From Paenibacillus psychroresistens (GTDB lineage: Bacteria; Bacillota; Bacilli; Paenibacillales; NBRC-103111), in the NCBI RefSeq assembly GCF_009728935.1, contig NZ_CP034235.1, positions 7,651,501-7,715,500 of the forward strand: a stretch of 64,000 nucleotides of DNA, written 5' to 3'. The stretch's first letter is position 1, and every line of letters begins with the position of its first letter. A program made the translations under genes and the position numbers. The notes below the pieces were generated by a model. The model was not told where the DNA came from. It was given only the letters and a program-made list of their open reading frames with translations, and did not search any database. Positions 33,901-42,663 of this stretch are shown piece after piece.

Positions 33901-36884
33901 TGATTCACTTTTTGCAATTCGGTTAGAGCTCCAACAGCTCCAAAAGTCAGCACCTCTGATCTAAATTGCGCGTAAACCTTCGCTCTTAATCCATCTCGTA
34001 ATAAGCCGTGCTGCATGATAAGTTTAAGTCTTGTAACAGTGCCCTCTGCATCCTCCACACGCAGCATAGATGTAGGGAATACAGGCATAGCAGCGAATAA
34101 CTCACTTATTTCACTAATCAGAGGGAGCTCATTAACTTGATTTCCAGCTCTGCCAAGCTTAAGAATTTCAACGACTTCAGCCAAAGCAGCCTCGTATTCC
34201 ACAAGCTTCTGTTTATACGTCGCTATCCCTTCACTGACCTGCAATTTCAGCGTTTGGGAATAACTCGTACAAGCCGCATCCTCCCAAGCATTCCTGTAGG
34301 GCTCGCCGCATGCCTCGCCTGCAGCACGAATTTCCTCAACGGTATCTATCCACTCTGTCCGTTTAGCTGCACTCAAAGCTCCCACCTGTGAACGAGTGAA
34401 TGTAATCGCCTCTGACGCTGATCTCACTCGACCATAATGGGTCAACACCTCATACAAGGACATCCCCAAGCTCGTCTTTTTATGCAGCGCTTCCACATAA
34501 GCGTTAAGCTCTTGGCGCATTCGCGCAAGGCGATTAGCCTCGCTTTCCCAATCCTCAGCCTGCTGGTCCTGATTAACCTCCATAGCTAAACGCAGCTGCT
34601 CCAAAACCGCCTTTTTCGTGCTTTTATTGGAATGAAGCTCCATACAAAATGGGCCTAATCCGATATTCGCCAGCCTCCTTTGAACAACCGTGAGTGCAGC
34701 CATTTTTTCTGCTACAAAAAGCACGGTTTTGCCATTTGCCAGCGCATTCGCAATCATGTTTGTGATGGTTTGTGACTTCCCTGTTCCTGGCGGACCATGC
34801 AAGACAAAGCTTTTGCCCTCTGCCGCTGAACTGATAGCAGCTAGCTGTGAGGAATCTGCACTAATCGGCAATGCTAGCTGCTTCGGGTGATATTTCTCAT
34901 CCAATCTTTCGCTGCTCGCAATTAGTATCTCGGGTGTATATTGCAGCTTCCCTGCCATCAGACTGGCTACAATCTTATTCTTCGCCAAATCCTCTGAACG
35001 TGTACGAATATCATTCCACATCACAAATCGGCTGAAAGAAAATAACCCCAGATAGCCAGACTCTACAATATCCCAACGCGGCATGTGCATAACAGCATGT
35101 CGAATGACGGTAAAAACACGCTTGAGATCCATCCCTTTTTCTTCCTTGGGCAACGGATCTAATCCGCCAATGTCTAGCTGGAAGTCTTGTTTAAGCATCT
35201 CAAGCAACGTGATATTCATCTGCGGCTCTTCATCTCGCTGCCGCACAATAAAGCCCAAACGTGATGATTTTTTGATAATTTCAATGGGAATCATCACAAG
35301 CGGTGCATACCTCGGCTTTTGGCTGGCTCCTGTTTCATACCATTTCAATAATCCCAAGGCGAGATACAGCGTATTCGCTCCATTCTCCTCGATCGATAAA
35401 CGCGCAGAACGGTATAAATTTACTAACCGATTGTTTAAATCGAGCTCAGTCAGCTCGGCACGCAGCCGTTTCTGAGTAAATTCCTGCGTCAGTAAGGTAA
35501 CCACCGGATTATCATTGCTTATGCTCTGAAAAAGCTCCAAGTTACGCGGCGAATCTCCCCAATCCTGGGGTTTAGCGAGAATTTGGAATTCTTGACTATC
35601 TGCTAAAGCATCCTCAAGCTCACTTAGCTGAGTGCTCATTAAGGGAATACTCGACTGGGTCATCCGGAAATTAAGTAAAGTATTGCGCAAGCTAAGATCT
35701 AGAAGTCTGCGCTCCCATTGCTTTTGCTTAGTAATTGGAATGGACTCCACGTCTATCGGGCGGGCATAAACCTCTTTTTCTCCGGGAGCTTCGGTGTAAT
35801 CCGTCTTCTTCAAGTCAGCTTCGGTAATCTCCCAGCCGCTTGGCGTCAAAATGCGCATGGGGAGTGGGCGAATGCTGCTAGTTCGGGCTCTACGGATATC
35901 TACGAAACAATCAAATTTAGTTTCATCGGCTAAATGAGCCTGCGCTGCGCGTTCTGCTTGCTCGAAGCTTGCCATCTGAACACCAGCCAACAACGCCGTT
36001 GCTTCGATTAAACAAATTTCTCTTACCCCCGATGCAATCCGTTTGGTCAATAAGGAAGCGTCGTCCTGTACACTCTCCGAGAAGGTTTCTTGGATCAACC
36101 AAGCCCCAACGAAAGCATGTCCTTTAGTAAAAACAATCAATGGATGTAACCCAATCGCTTCTAAGCAAGCTGCATAGAGCAGCGTTATATCCAAGCAATT
36201 CGCAAAGCGATAAGCGAAGATAGCTTCTGGCAAGCGGACTCGCTGACCAATCTCTTCATAGCTGGGTGAACCCACACTATATACGAGACTATGAGCTTGG
36301 AGAGCCGCATAAACCGCTGCTACCTGCAATTGAACACGATTGGGATCCATGCTCTGATAAGCATCAAAAGCCGGATTCCCGCTCCATTTTAATAATATTT
36401 GAGAAGCTTCCTGCACGATCCTCACAACTTCCGGATGATTCGGTGTTACAAATGCTGCAATCATTTCCGGTAATACCGCCAATCCAATCCATTCATCAAA
36501 AGCCAGCACATTAATTGGTGCAGACTCTTCATATATTAATGTCTCATTGTGCATTACGGTAAGCTGCAAATGTCCAGCAATTCGCTCCGTTAGTCCTGCT
36601 AGATATGTTCCTAGGAGCTGCACATTAATTGCACCTAAATCAACCGACTGTCCTGCTGGTATTACCTCCAGCGTTTTGGTCCATTTTTTTGCGAAATCCG
36701 GCTCGGCTAAGAGGGAAACCGTCACATTCACCAAATCTTCCGCGGAATGGTTAGTGAGGGTGATTCTCCGGACTAGGGGTACATAATTTTGCTGCATCGC
36801 ATAATTCGCAGTACTATAGTAGATCCATTCGCATGTGATCATCTTTTGCATTTCCAAACCAATCGCCGCCTCATTCCATGTCAT
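30978..36884 (-). CDS. DUF4011-type superfamily 1 helicase fused to Vsr-like nuclease and DUF3320-like domain
   Basis: 1968 residues, by far the largest protein here. A transglutaminase-like segment (about 222-265, FANCLDITLLYAACLEAIGL ... GHAFVGAWL) precedes the DUF4011 region (about 385-620). The split helicase core has Walker A GPPGTGKSQT (about 698), Walker B FDEASQMPTSEA (about 1338), GDPNQLPPT, HYRSRHESLIAF, VQGDERDVILFS and AVSRARHEMIVF. Around 1661 a PD-(D/E)xK-like fold follows (YRVDLAI ... GITCDG ... RDILRTQVLKQLGW), with a DUF3320-like C-terminus. The start is uncertain: ATG 36884 lacks a ribosome site, while TTG 36857 has GAGGCGG. It is monocistronic. A role in DNA processing or phage defence is inferred. 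Confidence 0.85.
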   Translation of the reverse strand: MTWNEAAIGLEMQKMITCEWIYYSTANYAMQQNYVPLVRRITLTNHSAEDLVNVTVSLLAEPDFAKKWTKTLEVIPAGQSVDLGAINVQLLGTYLAGLTERIAGHLQLTVMHNETLIYEESAPINVLAFDEWIGLAVLPEMIAAFVTPNHPEVVRIVQEASQILLKWSGNPAFDAYQSMDPNRVQLQVAAVYAALQAHSLVYSVGSPSYEEIGQRVRLPEAIFAYRFANCLDITLLYAACLEAIGLHPLIVFTKGHAFVGAWLIQETFSESVQDDASLLTKRIASGVREICLIEATALLAGVQMASFEQAERAAQAHLADETKFDCFVDIRRARTSSIRPLPMRILTPSGWEITEADLKKTDYTEAPGEKEVYARPIDVESIPITKQKQWERRLLDLSLRNTLLNFRMTQSSIPLMSTQLSELEDALADSQEFQILAKPQDWGDSPRNLELFQSISNDNPVVTLLTQEFTQKRLRAELTELDLNNRLVNLYRSARLSIEENGANTLYLALGLLKWYETGASQKPRYAPLVMIPIEIIKKSSRLGFIVRQRDEEPQMNITLLEMLKQDFQLDIGGLDPLPKEEKGMDLKRVFTVIRHAVMHMPRWDIVESGYLGLFSFSRFVMWNDIRTRSEDLAKNKIVASLMAGKLQYTPEILIASSERLDEKYHPKQLALPISADSSQLAAISSAAEGKSFVLHGPPGTGKSQTITNMIANALANGKTVLFVAEKMAALTVVQRRLANIGLGPFCMELHSNKSTKKAVLEQLRLAMEVNQDQQAEDWESEANRLARMRQELNAYVEALHKKTSLGMSLYEVLTHYGRVRSASEAITFTRSQVGALSAAKRTEWIDTVEEIRAAGEACGEPYRNAWEDAACTSYSQTLKLQVSEGIATYKQKLVEYEAALAEVVEILKLGRAGNQVNELPLISEISELFAAMPVFPTSMLRVEDAEGTVTRLKLIMQHGLLRDGLRAKVYAQFRSEVLTFGAVGALTELQKVNQQWFLPKFLGRNRIRKSMQQVMQPGKTISKTEMEDELKTIIQLQEEEKAVRETEAFAAPILGVMWNSGDANWSQVSAASDWFIELHKLITAFCKDGIEMRQLQNQFLDVLAIGREAFLERNTPALQRFIGLKKQVDADEAVLAQLLDLDLKLIREKSGLTSWFPYMNKKLSGWEQHLEVLRDWCTWRRVRAKAEEAGLSAVIQPYELGKLRSSELAAAFERAIYKACSELIIAQDERLNAFSSKLFEETIKKFTDANERFEALTQREIYARLAARVPQIIQNAAQSSESGILLRAIRSNGRGVSIRKLFEQIPNLLNRLCPCMLMSPISVAQYLDPNNTLFDLVVFDEASQMPTSEAVGAMARGRNVIVVGDPNQLPPTSFFTATANLEENEEGVATEDLESILDDCMVLGLPQEHLLWHYRSRHESLIAFSNTHYYENKLLTFPSPDELISCVTLRLVDGVYDRGKTKHNRAEAEGVVNEILRRLRDNELSKISIGVVTFSSVQQNLIEDMLDEAFRLNPDLELVSTESAEPIFVKNLENVQGDERDVILFSIGYGPDSNGKVSLNFGPLNREGGWRRLNVAVSRARHEMIVFSTLQAQDLDVSRTSSQGVAGLKAFLDYAAKGRLALALQNKDITALPAKGIEQQIAAELKLLGYKVHLHIGSSGYRVDLAIVNAKQPGKYLLGITCDGDTYKKSRTARDRDILRTQVLKQLGWSLHRVWSLDWLENSGREIQKIVQAIELAMEAAAKKPLAVKSIAAVEHEPVQNSSIGVNKPAEKAIEVKADPAFPEYKTCVLDFVGLDPDDFYAPSHIRQICEQLTKVIEFEGPISRQLLCKRVLVAWGITRAGVKNEKYFTELLKKIPTVQTKVEDMDFYWPLASTPALYDRFRVAKQENERRSAEDLPVEETASAVKYVLSVQISLPKLDLIKEVAKVLGYPRSSAALEKIIRNGIDEAVKRGTVRIDDLERVILKG

Positions 36885-36968
36885 CTTAGAATTATATCAT
36901 TTTATGCTAAGATTTTCTTCCAAAACACGCGTAATTTCTCCGTTAATTGCCATTATATTCACGAACTG

Positions 36969-37015
36969 CAAAAAGCAGTTAAAGACTATCGAGAGATTCG
37001 ATAGCCTTTACTGCT
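36969..37015 (-). terminator. terminator of the first sugar ABC operon
   Basis: On the minus strand GCAGTAAAG-CTATCGA / TCGATAG-CTTT-CTGC with a short loop, then TTTTTG. It lies between the last permease gene and the helicase gene. Confidence 0.85.
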
Positions 37016-37054
37016 TGGCGAAATTATTAAAATTAGATTATTGCTGTTAGAGTC

Positions 37055-37948
37055 TTACTCCTTAACACTGCCCAGTACGATTCCAGCCATGAAATATTTC
37101 TGTAAAAAAGGATAAATCAGCAGAATTGGCACCGCGGCCATAAAAATTTGTGCAGCTTTTACAGTTCGATCGGATATCTGGCTCAGCAATTTGGCCTGAG
37201 CTGGATCAATGTTGGCAAAGGTCGAGGTGTCGAGCTTCACAACCACCGTTTGCAAATAGCTTTGCAGCGGATAATGGGTCGGCGAGTTCATCAGGATTAG
37301 CCCGTCAAACCATGAATTCCAATGCCCGACGATCGAGAACAAAGTAACCGTCGCTAATGCAGGCGTCGACAGCGGTATATAAATACGCCAAAGTGTCGTC
37401 CAATGATTGGCTCCATCTACAAACGCAGCCTCTTCCAGTGCTTTAGGCAACCCTCTGAAGAAATTCAGCAGCAGAATGCAATTAAATACTTGTACCGCAC
37501 TCGGCAGGACCAGTGCCCAGATCGAATCCAGAATCCCAGTCATCTTTATCGTCATATACCAAGGTATTAATCCGCCATTGAAGAGAATTGTAATGACGAA
37601 GAGCCACGCATAAAGCGTTCTGCCCGGAAAGCTCCGTTCCTCTTTGGATAGCGGGTAAGCAACCAACACCGTCATAAGCATGCTGATTATAGACCCGATC
37701 ACAACTCGTTGAAGTGAAATAAATGCCGCTGTAAAAAACTCATGGCGCAAGAACACAAACTTATAGGAATTCAGGTTGAAGCCTATTGGCCAAAGCTTGA
37801 CCAGCCCTGCCGCAGCTGCTGACTTGTCGCTTAAGGAAATTGCCAGCACGTTTACGAAAGGCAGGATTGCCATTAAAGCGAAGAGGAATAGAAATATATG
37901 GTTGAATATGGTGAATAATGTTCTGGAAAAGGATGCTTGACCCACCAT
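37055..37948 (-). CDS. carbohydrate ABC transporter permease (LplC/YtcP-like)
   Basis: 297 residues from ATG 37948 (AGGGTGAT upstream; the frame extends to 38083 without a site, across the previous gene). Six membrane helices with the MalG-type inner-membrane loop EEAAFVDGANHWTTLWRIYIPLSTPALATV, the EAA motif that docks on the ATPase. It is the third gene of an operon without an ATPase gene, so a shared MsmX-type ATPase encoded elsewhere is expected, as usual for this family. Confidence 0.92.
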   Translation of the reverse strand: MVGQASFSRTLFTIFNHIFLFLFALMAILPFVNVLAISLSDKSAAAAGLVKLWPIGFNLNSYKFVFLRHEFFTAAFISLQRVVIGSIISMLMTVLVAYPLSKEERSFPGRTLYAWLFVITILFNGGLIPWYMTIKMTGILDSIWALVLPSAVQVFNCILLLNFFRGLPKALEEAAFVDGANHWTTLWRIYIPLSTPALATVTLFSIVGHWNSWFDGLILMNSPTHYPLQSYLQTVVVKLDTSTFANIDPAQAKLLSQISDRTVKAAQIFMAAVPILLIYPFLQKYFMAGIVLGSVKE

Positions 37949-37964
37949 CTTCAGATCACCCTCT

Positions 37965-38864
37965 CTAAAATATTCGATAGTTAGCAAGCCGATAAGCGAG
38001 AATATAAGATATGGAGATAAAGCAGCAGGACACAACCGATTTAAACAAACCAACAGCTGTCGCAACTCCATATTGCGTATCAATCAACCCGATGCGATAA
38101 ACGAACGTATCGAGAATATCACCCGTGCTATAAACCTGGGGACTGTACAAATTAAAAATCTGGTCAAAACCCGCGTTGAGCACATTCCCCATGCTTAAGG
38201 TCGCCATCAGAATAATCACTGGCAGCATCGAAGGCAGCGTAACATTAAGCGTCTGCTTCCAGCGGTTTGCCCCATCAATCACAGCCGCTTCATATAGGGA
38301 AGGGTTGGCATTCGTGACGGCAGCCAGAAAAACAATCGTATTAAAGCCAACCTCTTTCCATAAATCCGTAGCCACTATGGTAAAACGAAACCAATGCGGA
38401 TCTCCGAGGAAAAAAATCGGCTTGAATCCGAAGAATTGGATGATTTCGTTGACTATGCCTTGTGAAGGGGAAAGAATATCAATCAGAATGCCGCCTAATA
38501 ATACCCATGATAAGAAATAAGGAAAATATATGGCCGTTTGGATCGTTCTTTTGAAAAACTTAAGCCTCACCTCATTTAACAATAAAGCTAAGATAATCGG
38601 TATGATCAAATTCAGAAGTATTTTAAAAAAGGCAATGACCACGGTATTTGTTAGTACGTGCTTCGTATCAGGCAAATCCCAAACATACTTGAAATTCTCC
38701 CAGCCAACTAACGGAGATCCGAATATGCCCTTGGAAGGCATGAACCGCTCAAAAGCAATCAACAAACCCACAATCGGGCCATAGCTATAAATAATTAGCA
38801 GCACTAAAGCCGGTAAAAGCATCAGATGAAGCGGCATGACACGCCGCCATTTTTTTGAAAGCAT
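37965..38864 (-). CDS. carbohydrate ABC transporter permease (LplB/YteP-like)
   Basis: 299 residues with six membrane helices. The EAA loop is YEAAVIDGANRWKQTLNVTLPSMLPVIIL. It belongs to the MalF-like subgroup lacking the long N-terminal extension, typical of LplB. It forms the membrane heterodimer with the downstream LplC-like protein, 16 bases separating the genes. Such systems import oligosaccharides such as rhamnogalacturonan or glucuronoxylan fragments. Confidence 0.92.
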   Translation of the reverse strand: MLSKKWRRVMPLHLMLLPALVLLIIYSYGPIVGLLIAFERFMPSKGIFGSPLVGWENFKYVWDLPDTKHVLTNTVVIAFFKILLNLIIPIILALLLNEVRLKFFKRTIQTAIYFPYFLSWVLLGGILIDILSPSQGIVNEIIQFFGFKPIFFLGDPHWFRFTIVATDLWKEVGFNTIVFLAAVTNANPSLYEAAVIDGANRWKQTLNVTLPSMLPVIILMATLSMGNVLNAGFDQIFNLYSPQVYSTGDILDTFVYRIGLIDTQYGVATAVGLFKSVVSCCFISISYILAYRLANYRIF

Positions 38865-38950
38865 TATGCCTATTCCTCCTTCAAGCCAATCGTGTGGTAA
38901 AAACGGGAAATGTAAAAGCTTTATCTTCTACATCCCCCTGTTTCTAAACC

Positions 38951-40696
38951 TTATTTTTGTGCAGTGTACCAATCGTTGACCTCTTGAGTAATGGCATCGC
39001 CGCCAAGCTTCTTCCAATCCTCAACAAACTTGTCAAACGCCTCTACAGGTGAAGCGCCCATTAATATTTTTGTAAATGACTCCAATTGCAGCTTGTCTAG
39101 TGTCGATTGCTTTTGGACCATTGTGTCTGTTTTGGCCCCGTAAAATTGATCCGTAACCCCAAGCTTGTTGGTCAAATAATAATCGACTACTGAAAACCCT
39201 GAGTTTTTCGGTCCAATCCAGGTTGCTGTTGCATATTGAGTGGCATCATGGTCATTCGTAAATTTCAAATAGTTCGTATAGTTGTCTTTCACCTGAAGAT
39301 TCTTCATCACGCTCTGATCGTTATTCTCCACAGCTGCCTTGACTCCACGGAAAATATTGATATTCTGCGCCGGATCCTGTGCTAATACAGCGGCAAATCT
39401 CCAACGTATATAGTTTTCCGGGTTAGGCACTGGCTGATGGAAGTTCAAATCAACGCCACCTGTCTCAAAACCGTATTCCTTATCTGCAAAATAATTAGCC
39501 AGCTTAACAATCGCTTCCGGATGCTTCGAGCCTTTTTTGAACACTACATAGCCTTGATCCACTGAAGTTGGCGTTACACCAAGACCAATGGAGGGAATAC
39601 TTGTTTTGTCGTCAGCGGACACAATCGGATAAGGAATCCAGACAGCCTTTGGATCCTGTTTAAAGACATCTGGCAGCGGGTAGAATGCATTCCAGTGCAT
39701 GCCATAGAACATGCCGATTTTACCAGATACAACGGATTCGTTGACTTTTCCGTTATCTTTAACGCCAAATTCAGGATCAAATTGACCTGCTTTAAACATT
39801 TCCTGCAGCTTGGTAAGCGCCGTTTTCATTTCCGGTTGAATCCCGCCGTAGACGAGCTTGCCATCCGCACCCTTCAACCATAGGTTTCTATAGGCATGAT
39901 AGCCTTCCAGAAAGCCAGTTAAATCATAGAGACCACCGGTATATATATCTTTATTAAGCCCTAGACCGAAGCTGTCCTTCTTGTTATTACCGTCCGGATC
40001 CTTATTAGTAAAGGCATCTGAAATGGCTAAGATATCATTCATCGTTTTTGGTTCTGGCAGCTGAAGCTTATCCAGCCAATCCTTACGGACCCAGACCATC
40101 GCTGCAGTATCAATGCTCGCCGCTACAACGGGAAGTGCCAAAACCTTGCCGCCAAATGTACTGGTCTTAACCGCTAAGCCATCATTCATCGATAAAAAGC
40201 TTTTCAACAAAGGAGAGGCATATTGATCAATCGCAGCTGTTAAATCCTCAGCCATATCGTTATCCACCAATTGCTTTAATTGCTTGGAATTAACTGGAAT
40301 GATATCTGGCAGGTCATTGGAAGCAATGGCGATATTCATTTTCTGCTCGCCCGGACCACCTGGCTCATTACCGACTACTGACCAATTAATTTTCATCGTG
40401 ATTCCTAAGTCTTTCAGATAGCCATCTGTCCAAATGTTCTTCTCTGGAGTTTCGCCAGGTGCAAATTTATCTGTGGAACCAAATATTTTCACTGTAGAAA
40501 GCGTTATCGGCGGATCATATTTACCTAGTGGATTCAAGTCTGCTGCTGGGCTGGCTGCCACTGTTGAGCTTGGAGCTTCAGTTGCTGGCGCTGCTGACGA
40601 ATTTGTAGCTGCTTCTTTCTTCGTGCATGCAGTAACCACTACCATAGATAGAATGAGTGCTAAAGCTGCGAATCTTTTCCCATTTAAACTTTTCAT
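38951..40696 (-). CDS. extracellular sugar-binding lipoprotein (LplA/YtcQ-like)
   Basis: 581 residues, the usual large size of this subgroup. The signal peptide ends in lipobox VVTAC (Cys24). A low-complexity Ala/Ser/Pro linker leads to a two-lobed family 1 solute-binding fold (DLPDIIPVNSKQLKQLVDND ... MVWVRKDWLDKLQLPEPKTM). It captures an oligosaccharide at the cell surface and delivers it to the two permeases downstream. It is the first gene of the operon, divergent from the YesM/YesN-type pair that probably senses the same sugar. Confidence 0.93.
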   Translation of the reverse strand: MKSLNGKRFAALALILSMVVVTACTKKEAATNSSAAPATEAPSSTVAASPAADLNPLGKYDPPITLSTVKIFGSTDKFAPGETPEKNIWTDGYLKDLGITMKINWSVVGNEPGGPGEQKMNIAIASNDLPDIIPVNSKQLKQLVDNDMAEDLTAAIDQYASPLLKSFLSMNDGLAVKTSTFGGKVLALPVVAASIDTAAMVWVRKDWLDKLQLPEPKTMNDILAISDAFTNKDPDGNNKKDSFGLGLNKDIYTGGLYDLTGFLEGYHAYRNLWLKGADGKLVYGGIQPEMKTALTKLQEMFKAGQFDPEFGVKDNGKVNESVVSGKIGMFYGMHWNAFYPLPDVFKQDPKAVWIPYPIVSADDKTSIPSIGLGVTPTSVDQGYVVFKKGSKHPEAIVKLANYFADKEYGFETGGVDLNFHQPVPNPENYIRWRFAAVLAQDPAQNINIFRGVKAAVENNDQSVMKNLQVKDNYTNYLKFTNDHDATQYATATWIGPKNSGFSVVDYYLTNKLGVTDQFYGAKTDTMVQKQSTLDKLQLESFTKILMGASPVEAFDKFVEDWKKLGGDAITQEVNDWYTAQK

Positions 40697-40735
40697 TCTG
40701 ATACCTCCCGATTTTCTGTGCTTCTGACGATATTC

Positions 40736-40769
40736 TTCATGATCATGAAACCTCGATGGCTTTATTATA
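40736..40769 (-). promoter_or_regulatory. divergent control region of the sugar operon: palindrome and weak promoter
   Basis: A perfect 14-nt palindrome TTCATGATCATGAA is at 40736-40749. On the minus strand a TATAAT -10 (40769-40764) has no good -35, as expected for a promoter needing an activator such as the YesN-type regulator encoded divergently. The palindrome would lie in the transcribed leader of the binding-protein gene. Confidence 0.45.
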
Positions 40770-40911
40770 AGAGCTATGTTCTCTAACAGATATAGAACTC
40801 TTTTTACATCCTTCTGCTTTTCATAGCTTTTTCTTTACATACATTTTTTTGGGAAAGGACATCATGAGCACCCTGTCGAATCAAGAGCTAAGAGTTTGAG
40901 GGAGGACACCT

Positions 40912-42633
40912 ATGAAATATATTTTTAATAGAATCACCATTTACCCTAAGCTTGTTCTCACCTTCCTGCTGGTGTTGATCCCGCTTTTTCTATTGAGCCT
41001 GATCATGAATGAATATGGCGCGAACAATGTGAAAAGCGAAATTACAAACTCGATGCAATCCAAGGTTCATTTTTATAATAGCGCTTTAGAGAGTGATTTT
41101 ACCCGCATTATTCAATTGATGAAAGAATTCGCCAGCTATGACGACTTGGATCTACTAAGCAATCGCAGTGAAATCCTCGGTTATTATGAACAGCTTGAAT
41201 CCATCCGCAAGCTGCAGAAGGAATTGACTGTGATCAAGAATGCCAGTAATTATGTCAAAAGCGCTAAAGTGCTGATCCCTTCCATTGACCGCTCCATTTC
41301 CGACAGCAGCATTGAAGCGATTCCTAAGGATGAGTTTGACGCCTTGAATGTGGTCACTAATATTTATGAATCCCCTTTTATTTATTGGGATGGCCGTTTG
41401 TTTATCAGTCTGCCTTATCCGATTCAACTGAATAATCTGGCCCCGCAGTTTGTCGTTGATATTGAAATTTCACAGGACCTGCTCCGAAATGCGCTGCTGC
41501 AGTTTACAGATCAAACCATCGGCAGCACCATGCTGGTTAATCTTCAGAAGGACTGGAGGATCACAGCAAGCAGCAAAGAAGAGGCCTTGGATGAAATTAC
41601 TTACACCAAAGAAATAAATGGCATCCCCCATGGTTTAAAATCGATTCGTTTCGAAAACCAAACCTATCTGGTTGCTTTTGAAAAATCAAAAATACTGGGC
41701 ACAACTCTTGTTATGTATGAGCTCGAGCAGAATGTGCTGGGTCCGCTGTATCAATTCAAGGTGTGGTTCTGGATGATTTCCGCTTTATCCTTTGTTGTGA
41801 TCATTCTGGTTTCTTATTTTGTCTACAGGCTGATCCACCGTCCGCTTAAGCATCTGGTTCGCGCCTTTCGCAAGGTGGAGAACGGCAATCTGGACTTAAC
41901 CCTAGATTATCGCGGCAAGGATGAATTTCAATATCTGTACACTCAATTTAATGCAATGGTGAGCAACCTGCAGCAGATGATCTATGAGGTTTACGAGCAG
42001 AAATATCGCGTCCAGCATGCAGAGCTAAAGCAGCTGCAGTCGCAAATCAATCCCCATTTTCTCTACAACAGCTTGTTTATTCTCTATCGCCTAGCCAAGA
42101 AAAATCGCGACGAGAACCAAATTAAATTCACCAAGTATTTATCGGATTACTTCCAGTTCATGACGTATAATTCAAGCGATGAAGTTCTCTTGGGAGAAGA
42201 AGTCCAGCATGCCAAGAACTATGTGGAGATTCAAATGATGCGGTTTGCCGATCAGATTGAAGTTAGCTTTGAAGAGCTTCCTGCATTTTACGCCCAACTC
42301 AAGGTGCCACGCCTGATTCTACAGCCGATCGTAGAAAACGCATATAAACATGGGCTCGAGCACCGCAGAAGCGGCGGCAAGCTTCATGTTGGTTTTCTTG
42401 TACAAGACGATAGCTTGCTGATGATGGTAGAGGACACTGGGAAGGCTGTTGATGAAGCCATACTTAAAAGCTTGCAAAGGAAACTCGAAAATATGGATGT
42501 TACCATGGAAACAACAGGATTGATTAATGTGCATCGCAGGCTTAGCTTTCGCTTTGGAGCCGGCTTTGGACTATCCGTCTCCAAAGGTTCATTAGACGGC
42601 TTTAAAGTTACAATTAAGCTGCCGCATCCATAA
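40912..42633 (+). CDS. YesM-type sensor histidine kinase
   Basis: 573 residues. Membrane helices about 15-35 and 280-305 enclose a 240-residue extracytoplasmic Cache-like sensor. A HAMP domain follows, then the HisKA-like box QSQINPHFLYNSLFILYRL with His near 383 (His_kinase family of YesM/LytS) and the ATPase domain (PRLILQPIVENAYKHGLEH, MMVEDTGKAVDE). GGGAGG precedes the start. It forms an operon with the AraC-type regulator and is divergent from the LplA-like gene; it likely detects extracellular sugar, perhaps through the binding protein. Confidence 0.93.
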   Translation: MKYIFNRITIYPKLVLTFLLVLIPLFLLSLIMNEYGANNVKSEITNSMQSKVHFYNSALESDFTRIIQLMKEFASYDDLDLLSNRSEILGYYEQLESIRKLQKELTVIKNASNYVKSAKVLIPSIDRSISDSSIEAIPKDEFDALNVVTNIYESPFIYWDGRLFISLPYPIQLNNLAPQFVVDIEISQDLLRNALLQFTDQTIGSTMLVNLQKDWRITASSKEEALDEITYTKEINGIPHGLKSIRFENQTYLVAFEKSKILGTTLVMYELEQNVLGPLYQFKVWFWMISALSFVVIILVSYFVYRLIHRPLKHLVRAFRKVENGNLDLTLDYRGKDEFQYLYTQFNAMVSNLQQMIYEVYEQKYRVQHAELKQLQSQINPHFLYNSLFILYRLAKKNRDENQIKFTKYLSDYFQFMTYNSSDEVLLGEEVQHAKNYVEIQMMRFADQIEVSFEELPAFYAQLKVPRLILQPIVENAYKHGLEHRRSGGKLHVGFLVQDDSLLMMVEDTGKAVDEAILKSLQRKLENMDVTMETTGLINVHRRLSFRFGAGFGLSVSKGSLDGFKVTIKLPHP

Positions 42634-42663
42634 TCTTATTCAAACGAAAGGAATTGACCGAAC

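Noticed and set aside
37949..38083. 45-residue N-terminal extension of the LplC-like permease
   Set aside because: It would overlap the previous gene; the ATG at 37948 has a strong ribosome site and gives the family's usual length.
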